Source: an uncultured Eubacteriales bacterium
Lineage (GTDB): Bacteria; Bacillota_I; Bacilli_A; RF39; UBA660
Direction: 5' to 3'
Assembly (NCBI GenBank): GCA_900321795.1
Contig: ONXO01000086.1
Coordinates: 1-10,975 of the forward strand
Length of the DNA: 10,975 bases
Shown: in pieces, positions 1 to 6,654 of the stretch
Layout of the letters: every line of letters starts with the position of its first letter
How positions within the stretch are numbered: the stretch's first letter is position 1
Notes under the pieces: generated by a model
What the model saw: only the letters and a program-made list of their open reading frames with translations
Database searches by the model: none
Told to the model about the DNA's origin: nothing
Made by a program: the position numbers and the translations under genes

Positions 1-21
1 AAAATGGAGCCTTTCGGCTCC
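1..21 (-). terminator. intrinsic terminator of the candidate RNA at the left edge
   Basis: On the minus strand GGAGCC (16-21), loop GAAA and GGCTCC (6-11) form a six-pair GC-rich stem, followed by ATTTT up to the window edge. A stem of this strength with a GNRA loop and a T run fits Rho-independent termination. The full length of the T run cannot be seen. Confidence 0.55.
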
Positions 22-95
22 TTCAGGGGGTTTTGGTTGAAACACTCTCACCTTGAATATCGTAAGAGTGATCCGGATAACTTTTGTGTTATCCT
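1..95 (-). ncRNA. candidate small RNA (or 5' leader), 3' U-tract cut by window edge
   Basis: No protein gene is visible here, but the minus strand holds a compact RNA-gene layout. A near-consensus promoter lies just upstream, with predicted start near 95. In transcript order there follow a 7-bp hairpin (arms 88-94 and 75-81, loop ACAAAA), a 9-bp hairpin with one G-U pair (arms 62-70 and 43-51, 10-nt loop), an unpaired C-rich linker (22-42, containing CCAAAACCCCCUGAA) and a 6-bp GC-rich hairpin with a GAAA tetraloop that runs into Ts at the window edge. It has no ATG and no plausible small ORF. I do not recognise a riboswitch class or sRNA family. Because the sequence left of the window is missing, it could instead be an attenuated leader of a downstream gene. 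The structure was read by eye, not folded computationally. Confidence 0.5.
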
Positions 96-101
96 AATTA
101 A

Positions 102-130
102 ATGATATAATCTTTTTTAGTAAATGTCAA
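102..130 (-). promoter_or_regulatory. sigma-A-type promoter for the small RNA at 1-95
   Basis: On the minus strand TTGACA (125-130, a perfect -35) is separated by exactly 17 nt from TATCAT (102-107, five of six matches to the -10 consensus). The predicted start, about 7 nt further on, is A95, immediately before the first hairpin. It lies downstream of the yebC terminator, so the RNA is probably transcribed independently of yebC. Confidence 0.65.
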
Positions 131-150
131 ATACTTTTTTTATATTTAAT

Positions 151-177
151 AAAAAAATGTAAAATAAATTACATTTT
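151..177 (-). terminator. A+T-rich hairpin terminator after yebC
   Basis: The minus strand has AAAATGTAA (169-177), a 6-nt loop and TTACATTTT (154-162), then more Ts down to 151. The nine-pair stem overlaps the yebC stop codon. It has almost no GC, so it may be a weak terminator, but position and T tract fit the end of the recG-yebC transcript. Confidence 0.45.
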
Positions 178-892
178 ATAAATTTACATTATGGTAAACA
201 GTTGAAACATCATCTACTTCGTCAAGTAAATTAAGTATCTTTTTAAATGCTTCTAAATCATCGCCTTCAAGAGTAACCATATCTTTTGCATATTTACCAA
301 TTTCATCTACGTCAAAGCTTATTCCTGGGAATGCTTCTTCTAATGCTTTTTTCATTGGTGAATAGTTAGATGGTTCTGCATATACAAGTAGCATATCATC
401 TTCTACTTCAATATCATTTACGTCTATATCCGCATTGAAAAGTGCTTCCATTACTTCATCTTCGCTGTGTCCTTTAAAACCAAGTACACATAAATTTTCA
501 TACATGTATGATATAGCTCCTTGTCCAGCAATTTTAGCTGCTGATTTATTAGCTACTGTTTTAATAGAAGCTACTGTTCTGTTTACATTATCAGTCATAC
601 ATTTAATTATCATATTACTTCCAGCAGGTCCGAATGCTTCGTATTCACATACAGTATAGTCTTCTCCAACACCTTTATTAACTTTATCTATACTTCTTTG
701 AATAACATCAGCTGGTACCTGTTCTTTTTTAGCTTTTTCTATTATGCTTCTTAATGTTAAATTGCCATTAGGATCAGTTCCACCAGTTTTAGCTGCTTGA
801 TAAATCTCCTTTGCATAAATTGAATATAGTTTACTTTTTGCAGCGGCTGTTTTAGCCATTGATGCTGCTCTTACTTCATGCGCTCTTCCCAT
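176..892 (-). CDS. yebC: YebC/PmpR/TACO1-family protein
   Basis: This encodes a 238-residue cytoplasmic protein of the YebC family. Members were described as DNA-binding transcriptional regulators (PmpR), while the mitochondrial relative TACO1 activates translation, so the precise role here is open. Visible family marks are the opening MGRAHEVRAAS, the helical N-terminal part with YAKEIYQAAK and PADVIQRSIDK, the YEAFGPAGS turn, and TDNVNRT, where the family is most conserved. The full length is typical. The ATG at 890-892 is chosen over an in-frame GTG at 899-901, because the GTG overlaps the Shine-Dalgarno AAGGAAG, which sits 8 nt from the ATG. It lies 17 nt after recG and is probably co-transcribed with it. 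The sequence type resembles the Bacilli/Mollicutes branch rather than the proteobacterial MAGHSKW branch. Confidence 0.93.
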   Translation of the reverse strand: MGRAHEVRAASMAKTAAAKSKLYSIYAKEIYQAAKTGGTDPNGNLTLRSIIEKAKKEQVPADVIQRSIDKVNKGVGEDYTVCEYEAFGPAGSNMIIKCMTDNVNRTVASIKTVANKSAAKIAGQGAISYMYENLCVLGFKGHSEDEVMEALFNADIDVNDIEVEDDMLLVYAEPSNYSPMKKALEEAFPGISFDVDEIGKYAKDMVTLEGDDLEAFKKILNLLDEVDDVSTVYHNVNL

Positions 893-900
893 GAATCTCA

Positions 901-907
901 CTTCCTT
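901..907 (-). promoter_or_regulatory. yebC ribosome binding site that decides the start
   Basis: AAGGAAG on the minus strand lies 8 nt before ATG 890-892. The alternative in-frame GTG (899-901) shares a base with this site and has no ribosome site of its own, so the shorter 238-residue product is preferred. Confidence 0.7.
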
Positions 908-909
908 TT

Positions 910-2916
910 TTAATCTAAACTTTTAATCTCGTCTATTATTTTATAATAAATTTCATCATTTTTAAAGCCATTTTGAATATTTTCTTCAAAAAATTCTTCA
1001 GAATCAGCTTTTACTCTCATTAAAATCTTAAAATCTCTTTGAATATCTGCTATTTTGAAAGACATGTCTCCACTTTGTTTTGTTCCAAACAAATCTCCTT
1101 CTCTTCTCATTTCAAAGTCTTTTTCTGTAATGTAAAATCCGTCATTACTTTCTTCAAGTACTTTAAGACGGGCATTATCTGTTTTTGGACCGACTAACAC
1201 GCAAGTGCTATCTAAGCTATTTCTTCCTATTCTTCCTCTTAATTGATGAAGAGTTGCTAGTCCAAATCTTTCAGCATTAAATATTACCATCATCGTAGCA
1301 TTCTTGACATCTACCCCTACTTCTATAACTGTGGTTGATACTAATACTTTAATTTTTCCTTCTTTAAAGTCTTCCATAACTTTTTCTTTTTCTTCTTTGT
1401 CTAGTTTTCCGTGAAGGAGTCCTACTTCTATTTTATGATTGAAAGCACTTTCTAATTTCTCTTTTAAATTCGTAACTGTCATCACGTTAGTTTCAGTTTC
1501 TTCATCTTCTTCTATTAACGGTGTTACAGCATATACTTGGTGGCCGTTTTTGATTTCTTCTAGCATCATATATAGTATATCCTTAATATCATTATCACTT
1601 TTTATTATAGTTTTTATTTCTTTTCTTCCAGCAGGTTTAGTTTTTATTAATGATATATCCATATCTCCGTAGATAGTTAATGCATATGTTCTAGGAATAG
1701 GTGTTGCTGACATGTATAAAATATCAGGTAAGTTTCCTTTGTTTCTTAAGCTATTTCTCTGATTTACTCCAAATCTATGTTGTTCGTCTGTTATGACAAG
1801 CCCAAGGTTTTTAAATTTTACCTTATCACTTATAATTGCATGTGTTCCAATAAGCAGGTCTATTTCTCCATTTTCTAGTTTTTCATAGATTTCTTCTTTT
1901 TCTTTTTTCTTAGTGCTTCCTAAGAGTAAAGCTACTTTGACGCCCGTATTTGTTAATAAGTTTTTTATGTTTTTAAAGTGCTGAGTTGCAAGTATTTCTG
2001 TAGGTGCCATTAAAGCAGATTGATAGCCTGCTAAAAAACTTTCATACATAGCAATTACTCCCACTATAGTTTTACCGCTTCCTACGTCACCACATAGTAG
2101 TCTATTCATTCTATTTGTACTTGTTAAATCTTTGTGTATATTTTCAACGGCTTTTTGCTGGTCAGCTGTTAATTCAAATGGTAGTGAGCCTAAAAAGTTT
2201 TGCAAGTCAACGATGTCTACCTTTTTTGCATCTTTTATATTTTCTCTTGTATTCACATATTTTAGATAATTTATTTTAAACATAAACTTAAATAATTCTT
2301 CATAAATAAGTTTTAATTTTGCTTGTTTTAAACTTTTTATATCTAATGGTTTATGAATATTATTGATAGCTTCATTTTTAGCTAGAAATTCATATTGTTC
2401 ATTGTATTTACTGGGAACATAGTCTTCTACACTAATGTTCATATTTAATGCTTCATCTATATATTTAGTAATTTGTTTATTAGTTATTCCACTTGTTAGA
2501 TGATATTTACTTTCAATAGTTCCTTCTTTTATAGGTGAAAGTAATATGTTTGAAGCTACAATCGTATTCTTTTTTTGATCGTATTTGCCTATTACTGTTA
2601 CTTCTTTACCTGGCGTTAAATTTCTTTGCATGAATGCTCGGTTATATATTATTGTGTTTACTATTTTTCCACTTGTGTATAATCTAAAGTTTAGTGAATT
2701 AAGTCTTGCTTTGAATCTTCTTACTAAAGGCATGCTGTCTATTTTACCTATTACAATAATATTTTGTCCTTCCTGCACATCATTTATATCATTTATTTTA
2801 TATTCTATATATCTATAAGGATAATACTCAAGCAAATCTTCAATACTATTTATATTTAATGAATTTAATAATTGTTCATTTTTTTCTCCAAGTCCTTTTA
2901 TTTTTCTAAGTTCCAT
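910..2916 (-). CDS. recG: ATP-dependent DNA helicase RecG
   Basis: RecG is a superfamily 2 branch-migrating helicase that remodels stalled forks and Holliday junctions. The 668-residue length is normal. The N-terminal part starts with a helix-hairpin-helix-like stretch (IKGLGEKNEQLLNSL) and contains the OB-type wedge region, roughly residues 45-150. The motor domains show Walker A GDVGSGKT (276-283), the RecG-typical DEQH box (377-380), MSATPIPRT, STTVIEVGVDV, and QLRGRIGR (about 558-565) as motif VI. GDLFGTKQSG near residue 604 is the usual C-terminal RecG motif. The ATG is supported by AAGGAG 8 nt upstream. It is the first gene of a unit with yebC. I found no convincing promoter in the 90 nt upstream, a region that also carries the divergent promoter of a candidate small RNA. 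No frameshift or missing motif is seen. Confidence 0.97.
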   Translation of the reverse strand: MELRKIKGLGEKNEQLLNSLNINSIEDLLEYYPYRYIEYKINDINDVQEGQNIIVIGKIDSMPLVRRFKARLNSLNFRLYTSGKIVNTIIYNRAFMQRNLTPGKEVTVIGKYDQKKNTIVASNILLSPIKEGTIESKYHLTSGITNKQITKYIDEALNMNISVEDYVPSKYNEQYEFLAKNEAINNIHKPLDIKSLKQAKLKLIYEELFKFMFKINYLKYVNTRENIKDAKKVDIVDLQNFLGSLPFELTADQQKAVENIHKDLTSTNRMNRLLCGDVGSGKTIVGVIAMYESFLAGYQSALMAPTEILATQHFKNIKNLLTNTGVKVALLLGSTKKKEKEEIYEKLENGEIDLLIGTHAIISDKVKFKNLGLVITDEQHRFGVNQRNSLRNKGNLPDILYMSATPIPRTYALTIYGDMDISLIKTKPAGRKEIKTIIKSDNDIKDILYMMLEEIKNGHQVYAVTPLIEEDEETETNVMTVTNLKEKLESAFNHKIEVGLLHGKLDKEEKEKVMEDFKEGKIKVLVSTTVIEVGVDVKNATMMVIFNAERFGLATLHQLRGRIGRNSLDSTCVLVGPKTDNARLKVLEESNDGFYITEKDFEMRREGDLFGTKQSGDMSFKIADIQRDFKILMRVKADSEEFFEENIQNGFKNDEIYYKIIDEIKSLD

Positions 2917-3009
2917 AAGTATTTCTCCTTCATACTAATAATACCACGTTTATATTTGTTTATACAATGTAAAGATTCAAAAAAATATAGAAAATTTTAC
3001 AAAAAAATG

Positions 3010-3038
3010 TTGACTTTTTACCCCTTTTGTTTTAGTAT
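3010..3038 (+). promoter_or_regulatory. sigma-A-type promoter for the small RNA at 3045-3143
   Basis: TTGACT (3010-3015, five of six) and TAGTAT (3033-3038, five of six) are separated by 17 nt. The predicted start is near 3043-3047. It is the only strong plus-strand promoter I found in the window and it points away from recG. No plus-strand protein gene follows before the terminator at 3113-3143. Confidence 0.6.
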
Positions 3039-3044
3039 ATAGAC

Positions 3045-3143
3045 TTGTCAATTCACTTTAGGCGAATTGATGCTAGTATCACACTAGCCAACCCCTTTTT
3101 ATTCTTTTTTCCGGATTGCTCTCAGGGGGAGCAATCCTTTTTT
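3045..3143 (+). ncRNA. candidate independent small RNA with C-rich linker
   Basis: This plus-strand RNA of about 99 nt lies between recG and nifJ, both minus strand. It has its own promoter and terminator. In order it has a 7-bp hairpin (arms 3048-3054 and 3064-3070, loop ACUUUAGGC), a 6-bp hairpin (3072-3077 and 3083-3088, loop AUCAC), an unpaired C/U-rich linker (3089-3112, starting CAACCCCUUUUU) and a terminator hairpin with a G-rich 9-nt loop. CCCCU at 3092-3096 could pair with AGGGG in that loop as a pseudoknot. The layout recalls C-rich regulatory RNAs of Firmicutes such as RsaE/RoxS, whose C-rich stretches pair with Shine-Dalgarno sites, but that is analogy, not a family match. The only ATG-initiated frame is five codons long, so a peptide function is unlikely. 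Confidence 0.55.
3113..3143 (+). terminator. intrinsic terminator of the plus-strand small RNA
   Basis: GGATTGCT (3113-3120) and AGCAATCC (3130-3137) form eight perfect pairs around the loop CTCAGGGGG, followed by six Ts (3138-3143). There is no T run on the other side, so it terminates plus-strand transcription. The G-rich loop is unusual for a plain terminator and may also be an interaction site. Confidence 0.75.
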
Positions 3144-3150
3144 ACGCATT

Positions 3151-3180
3151 AAAAAAGTTTCTTTTATCTAGAAACTTTTT
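3151..3180 (-). terminator. terminator after nifJ, symmetrical and possibly bidirectional
   Basis: AAAAAGTTTC (3152-3161) and GAAACTTTTT (3171-3180) form ten pairs around a 9-nt loop. Read on the minus strand it begins just after the nifJ stop and ends in six Ts (3151-3156). On the plus strand it ends in five Ts, so it may also back up the small-RNA terminator. Confidence 0.65.
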
Positions 3181-3184
3181 CATT

Positions 3185-6100
3185 TTATACTTCTTCACTA
3201 AGGCTTTTATAATGCTTGTATCTTTCCATAGCATTTTCTATATGTTCATCATACAGCTTTTTATAGTCCTTTTCACTTACTTCTTCTAAATTTTTGTATC
3301 TTAATTCTTTAGCAAAAACTGTTTCATATAAGCTATAGTTAGGTTCTTTAGAATCAAGGATTAGCTTTTTATCTTGTGGGTTATATCTCATTAAAATATT
3401 ATATCCACTTTCTACTAAAAGTTTTTGTTCTTCAATGCTATTTGATAGTCCTCCCTCAATGCCATGAGATATACAAGGAGAGTAAGCTATTATGACTGCA
3501 GGTCCATTATGGTCATGAGCTTCTTTTATTGCTTTTATCGTTTGCATCTGATTAGCTCCAGCGCTTATACTTGCTACGTAACAGTTAGGTATGTTCATAG
3601 CTATTTCAAATAAGTCTTTCTTAGGTTTTAATTTACCACTTGATGCAAATTCAGCTACTGCGCCTGTTCTTGTTGATTTTGATTTTTGACCACCAGTATT
3701 TGAATAAACTTCGGTATCTAAAACTAATACTTTTACATTTTCTCCTGTTCTTAAAACATGATCAAGTCCACCAAAACCTATATCATAAGCCCATCCGTCG
3801 CCTCCGACTATCCATACTTGTCTATAAGGAATATAGTCTATTAGTTCTTTTAATTCTTCAGGAATGCTTGCCTTCTTTAGTTCTTCTTTTACTTCTAAAG
3901 TAATAGTGCTATCTTCTTCATTATCTATCCATTTTTTATAGATATCTTTTATATAAGGGTCTACTTGATCTTTAGTTTCTATCATTATCTCTTTTATTCT
4001 TTTTCTAGCATCTTTGTAAGCTAGATATAGTCCATATCCAAACTCTGCATTGTCTTCAAATAATGAGCTTATCCATGGAATAGTAAATGGTGTACAAGGA
4101 AGAGAAGCACCATAAATTGAAGAACAACCTGTAGCATTAGCTATTACTGTTTCTTTTCCATAAAGACTTGTTAGAACTCTAGTGTAAACCGTTTCTCCGC
4201 ATCCTGCACATGCTCCTGGATATTCAAAATAATGCTTTTCAAATCCAAGTCCCTTAATAGTGGCTTTAGGAAAAGGTACATCATTTTTATGATCTTCTAA
4301 AGCCGGTATCATTTCGTTTGTAGCTGGATCATATTCACCCATTACTAAAGCTTTTTCTCCATTTTTACCTGGGCACACTTTAGTACATAGTGTACATCCT
4401 GTGCACATATCGGTATTTACTGTTAGGTAGAACCCTTTTCCTTCTTCGCCAATAGATGCGATTGTTTTTTCTTTTGATAAGGTTGTTTTTGCTAAATCAT
4501 TTTCAGTTAGTGAGTGTGGTTTTATAACAGCATGAGGACAGATAAATGCACACATATTACATTCAATGCAGTTTTCTTTTATCCAAGTTGGAACTTTATC
4601 TGACATCTTTCTTTTATCTGAAGAAGCAACTCCCCCTTCAAAAGTACCATCAGCGTGATTTAAAAAGTCAGATACCTTTAACATATTACCACGCCTATAT
4701 AACATTTCATTATAAATACCTGTTCCGTTCTCAACATTCTTGTTAAGTATTAATTTTGATGTTTCAAGCTCTCTTAGGTTGTCTTCTGATTCATCTATTG
4801 CATTAAGGTTAGCATCAACCACTTTAGAACCTTTTGCTTTATATGTATTTCTTATATTGTCTTTAAACCTTACAATATCCTCTCCTGTAGCGCCTAACAT
4901 CTTAAACATATAATAAGCCATTATGTTATTTATTTTTCCTCTTAGATTATATTTGTCAGCTAAAGCGTTAGCATTTGTTATTAAAACTTTAACATTCTTT
5001 TCTTTTATTGCTTTTATAGTTTCATTTTTAAATAATCTATTTATTTCTTCGCCCGTTTTATTTGTGTTTATAAGTAGTATTCCCTTTTCTTTTATTCCAG
5101 TTAAAACATCATATTTAGATAAGTATGAATCTTTAGATACTACCACTAGATTAGGATTAGTCAAGTAGTATGGAGCATTTATTTTTTCGTTATCTATTCT
5201 TAGATGTGATATAGTAACTCCGCCACTTTTTTTAGAGTCATATTCAAAGTATCCTTGTACGTATGTGCCTTCTTTGTAACCCATTACTTTAAGAATATTT
5301 TTACTTGCACTTACCATTCCATCAGAGCCAAAGCCAAATACTTTTATTTCTTTATATTTTTTATTTAAGTTAAAGTCTTCTTTGATTTCTAAGTTAGTAT
5401 TAGTAACGTCATCAATTATTCCTAAAGTAAAATGGTCTTTCATTTTATGTTTTTTCATGTTGTCATATACACTTACTATCATAGAAGGTGTTGTATCTTT
5501 TGAAGAAAGTCCATATCTTCCACCAATTATTTCTATGTCTTCATCTTTTAGAAGAGAACATACATCACTATATAAAGGTTCAGCAAAAGAACCTGCTTCT
5601 TTAGTCCTATCAAGTACTGTTATTTTTTCTGTTGTTTTAGGGAGTGCTTCTAAGAAATATTTCTTGCTCATTGGTCTATATAAATGTACATTTATAACGC
5701 CTATGTGCTCACCTAGGTTATTTAGTTCGTCTACTACATCTTTAATTGTATCTGTAACAGATCCCATTGCAACTATAACGTTTGTAGCATTTTTATCTCC
5801 GTAATAGTTAAATGGTTTGTAGTTAGAACCCTGTAATTTATTTATCTTTTCCATGTATTCATTTACTATATCAGGAAGAGCTTCATAATATTTATTTCTG
5901 CTTTCAGTATTTTGAAAGTATACATCTTCAGTTTCAGATGTTCCTCTTGTTATGCTTTTACCTATATTTAAAGCTCGATTTCTAAAATTATTTAAAGCTT
6001 TTTTATCTATTAAAGACTTTATATCATTTTCTTCTAAAATATCAATTTTATTTATTTCGTGACTAGTTCTAAACCCATCAAAGAAATGCAAAAATGGTAA

Positions 6101-6589
6101 TGAGCCTTTTATTGCTGATAAGTGAGATACTAAAGCTAGATCGTAAGCATCCTGTACATTAGAAGAAGATAGTATTGCAAAACCTGTCTGTCTAACTGCA
6201 TATATATCTTGATGATCTCCAAATATTGATAAAGCATGTGTAGATATGCTTCTTGCAGCAACGTGTATTACACCGGGCAATAGTTCTCCTGCAATTTTAT
6301 ACATTGAAGGTATCATTAGAAGTAAGCCTTGTGAAGCAGTAAATGTAGTAGTTAGTCTTCCAGCCTGCAAGGAACCATGCACTAAAGCTGATGCTCCTCC
6401 TTCACTTTGCATTTCTTCTACTAATACACTTTCTCCAAATATATTTTTCTTTCCTTGATTTGAGTATTTGTCAAAAAGTGTTGCCATTGGTGAGGAAGGC
6501 GTAATAGGGTAGATACCCGCTAATTCTGTAAAATTATAAGCTGCTAGTGAACATGCTTCATTTCCATCCATTACTTTACTTATTTTCAT
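3185..6589 (-). CDS. nifJ: pyruvate:ferredoxin (flavodoxin) oxidoreductase, single-chain
   Basis: This cytoplasmic iron-sulfur enzyme converts pyruvate plus CoA to acetyl-CoA and CO2, passing electrons to ferredoxin or flavodoxin. The single chain carries all domains in the usual order: pyruvate-binding N-terminus with IYPITPSSPMA (26-36), transketolase-C-like domain with GRYGLSSKDTTPS, the gamma domain beginning FGFGSDGMV, two 4Fe-4S motifs (Cys 674, 677, 680, 684 and Cys 729, 732, 735, 739), and a C-terminal thiamine-diphosphate domain with GACAGCGE (Cys 794 and 797), GGDGWAYDIG around 931 and SNTGGQKSKSTRTGA. Cys 1039 in SPCISHG would complete the proximal cluster. At 1134 residues it is a little shorter than many homologues. 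ATG 6587-6589 is chosen because an upstream in-frame GTG lies inside the ribosome site. It is monocistronic, flanked by terminators, and implies anaerobic pyruvate metabolism. Confidence 0.97.
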   Translation of the reverse strand: MKISKVMDGNEACSLAAYNFTELAGIYPITPSSPMATLFDKYSNQGKKNIFGESVLVEEMQSEGGASALVHGSLQAGRLTTTFTASQGLLLMIPSMYKIAGELLPGVIHVAARSISTHALSIFGDHQDIYAVRQTGFAILSSSNVQDAYDLALVSHLSAIKGSLPFLHFFDGFRTSHEINKIDILEENDIKSLIDKKALNNFRNRALNIGKSITRGTSETEDVYFQNTESRNKYYEALPDIVNEYMEKINKLQGSNYKPFNYYGDKNATNVIVAMGSVTDTIKDVVDELNNLGEHIGVINVHLYRPMSKKYFLEALPKTTEKITVLDRTKEAGSFAEPLYSDVCSLLKDEDIEIIGGRYGLSSKDTTPSMIVSVYDNMKKHKMKDHFTLGIIDDVTNTNLEIKEDFNLNKKYKEIKVFGFGSDGMVSASKNILKVMGYKEGTYVQGYFEYDSKKSGGVTISHLRIDNEKINAPYYLTNPNLVVVSKDSYLSKYDVLTGIKEKGILLINTNKTGEEINRLFKNETIKAIKEKNVKVLITNANALADKYNLRGKINNIMAYYMFKMLGATGEDIVRFKDNIRNTYKAKGSKVVDANLNAIDESEDNLRELETSKLILNKNVENGTGIYNEMLYRRGNMLKVSDFLNHADGTFEGGVASSDKRKMSDKVPTWIKENCIECNMCAFICPHAVIKPHSLTENDLAKTTLSKEKTIASIGEEGKGFYLTVNTDMCTGCTLCTKVCPGKNGEKALVMGEYDPATNEMIPALEDHKNDVPFPKATIKGLGFEKHYFEYPGACAGCGETVYTRVLTSLYGKETVIANATGCSSIYGASLPCTPFTIPWISSLFEDNAEFGYGLYLAYKDARKRIKEIMIETKDQVDPYIKDIYKKWIDNEEDSTITLEVKEELKKASIPEELKELIDYIPYRQVWIVGGDGWAYDIGFGGLDHVLRTGENVKVLVLDTEVYSNTGGQKSKSTRTGAVAEFASSGKLKPKKDLFEIAMNIPNCYVASISAGANQMQTIKAIKEAHDHNGPAVIIAYSPCISHGIEGGLSNSIEEQKLLVESGYNILMRYNPQDKKLILDSKEPNYSLYETVFAKELRYKNLEEVSEKDYKKLYDEHIENAMERYKHYKSLSEEV

Positions 6590-6594
6590 ATTTA

Positions 6595-6600
6595 TCACCT
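6595..6600 (-). promoter_or_regulatory. nifJ ribosome binding site that decides the start
   Basis: AGGTGA on the minus strand lies 5 nt before ATG 6587-6589. The in-frame GTG (6596-6598) is part of this site and has no Shine-Dalgarno of its own, so the start is placed at the ATG. Confidence 0.7.
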
Positions 6601-6609
6601 ACTATTTTA

Positions 6610-6615
6610 ATTATA
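6610..6615 (-). promoter_or_regulatory. putative -10 element for nifJ
   Basis: A perfect TATAAT lies on the minus strand about 20 nt before the nifJ start, downstream of the pssA terminator. The sequence 17 nt upstream is only TTTTTT, part of that terminator's T run, so the -35 is poor and the promoter may need an activator or be weak. Confidence 0.4.
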
Positions 6616-6632
6616 CACTTTTTTAGTAAAAG

Positions 6633-6652
6633 AAAAAAGCACTTTAGTGCTT
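6633..6652 (-). terminator. intrinsic terminator after pssA
   Basis: Minus-strand AAGCAC (6647-6652) and GTGCTT (6637-6642) form six pairs around TAAA and are followed by a T run (6633-6638). It begins two bases after the pssA stop codon and separates pssA from nifJ. Confidence 0.7.
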
Positions 6653-6654
6653 AA

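Noticed and set aside
43..70. A GTTGAAAC-like end near the CACTCT inverted repeat, recalling CRISPR repeats.
   Set aside because: It occurs once, with no repeat-spacer periodicity in the window. The inverted repeat is better explained as an RNA hairpin.
2930..3000. Possible recG promoter elements on the minus strand (TATAAA, TATTAT, TTGAAT).
   Set aside because: No pair combines acceptable matches with 16-18 nt spacing, so no promoter is called.
3070..3087. Five-codon ORF (MLVSH) on the plus strand inside the small RNA at 3045-3143, preceded by AGGCG.
   Set aside because: It is too short, and it runs through the second hairpin that is the likelier functional element. No leader-peptide context was found since no plus-strand gene follows.
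4536..4740. Possible fused ferredoxin or frameshift at the iron-sulfur region of nifJ.
   Set aside because: Both 4Fe-4S motifs and the flanking domains are in one continuous frame in the standard PFOR order.
5382..5804. A 140-codon plus-strand frame opposite nifJ, and other long opposite-strand frames across the window.
   Set aside because: They lie wholly within clearly conserved minus-strand genes, have no ribosome sites and show the hydrophobic composition expected from the complement of A+T-rich coding sequence.
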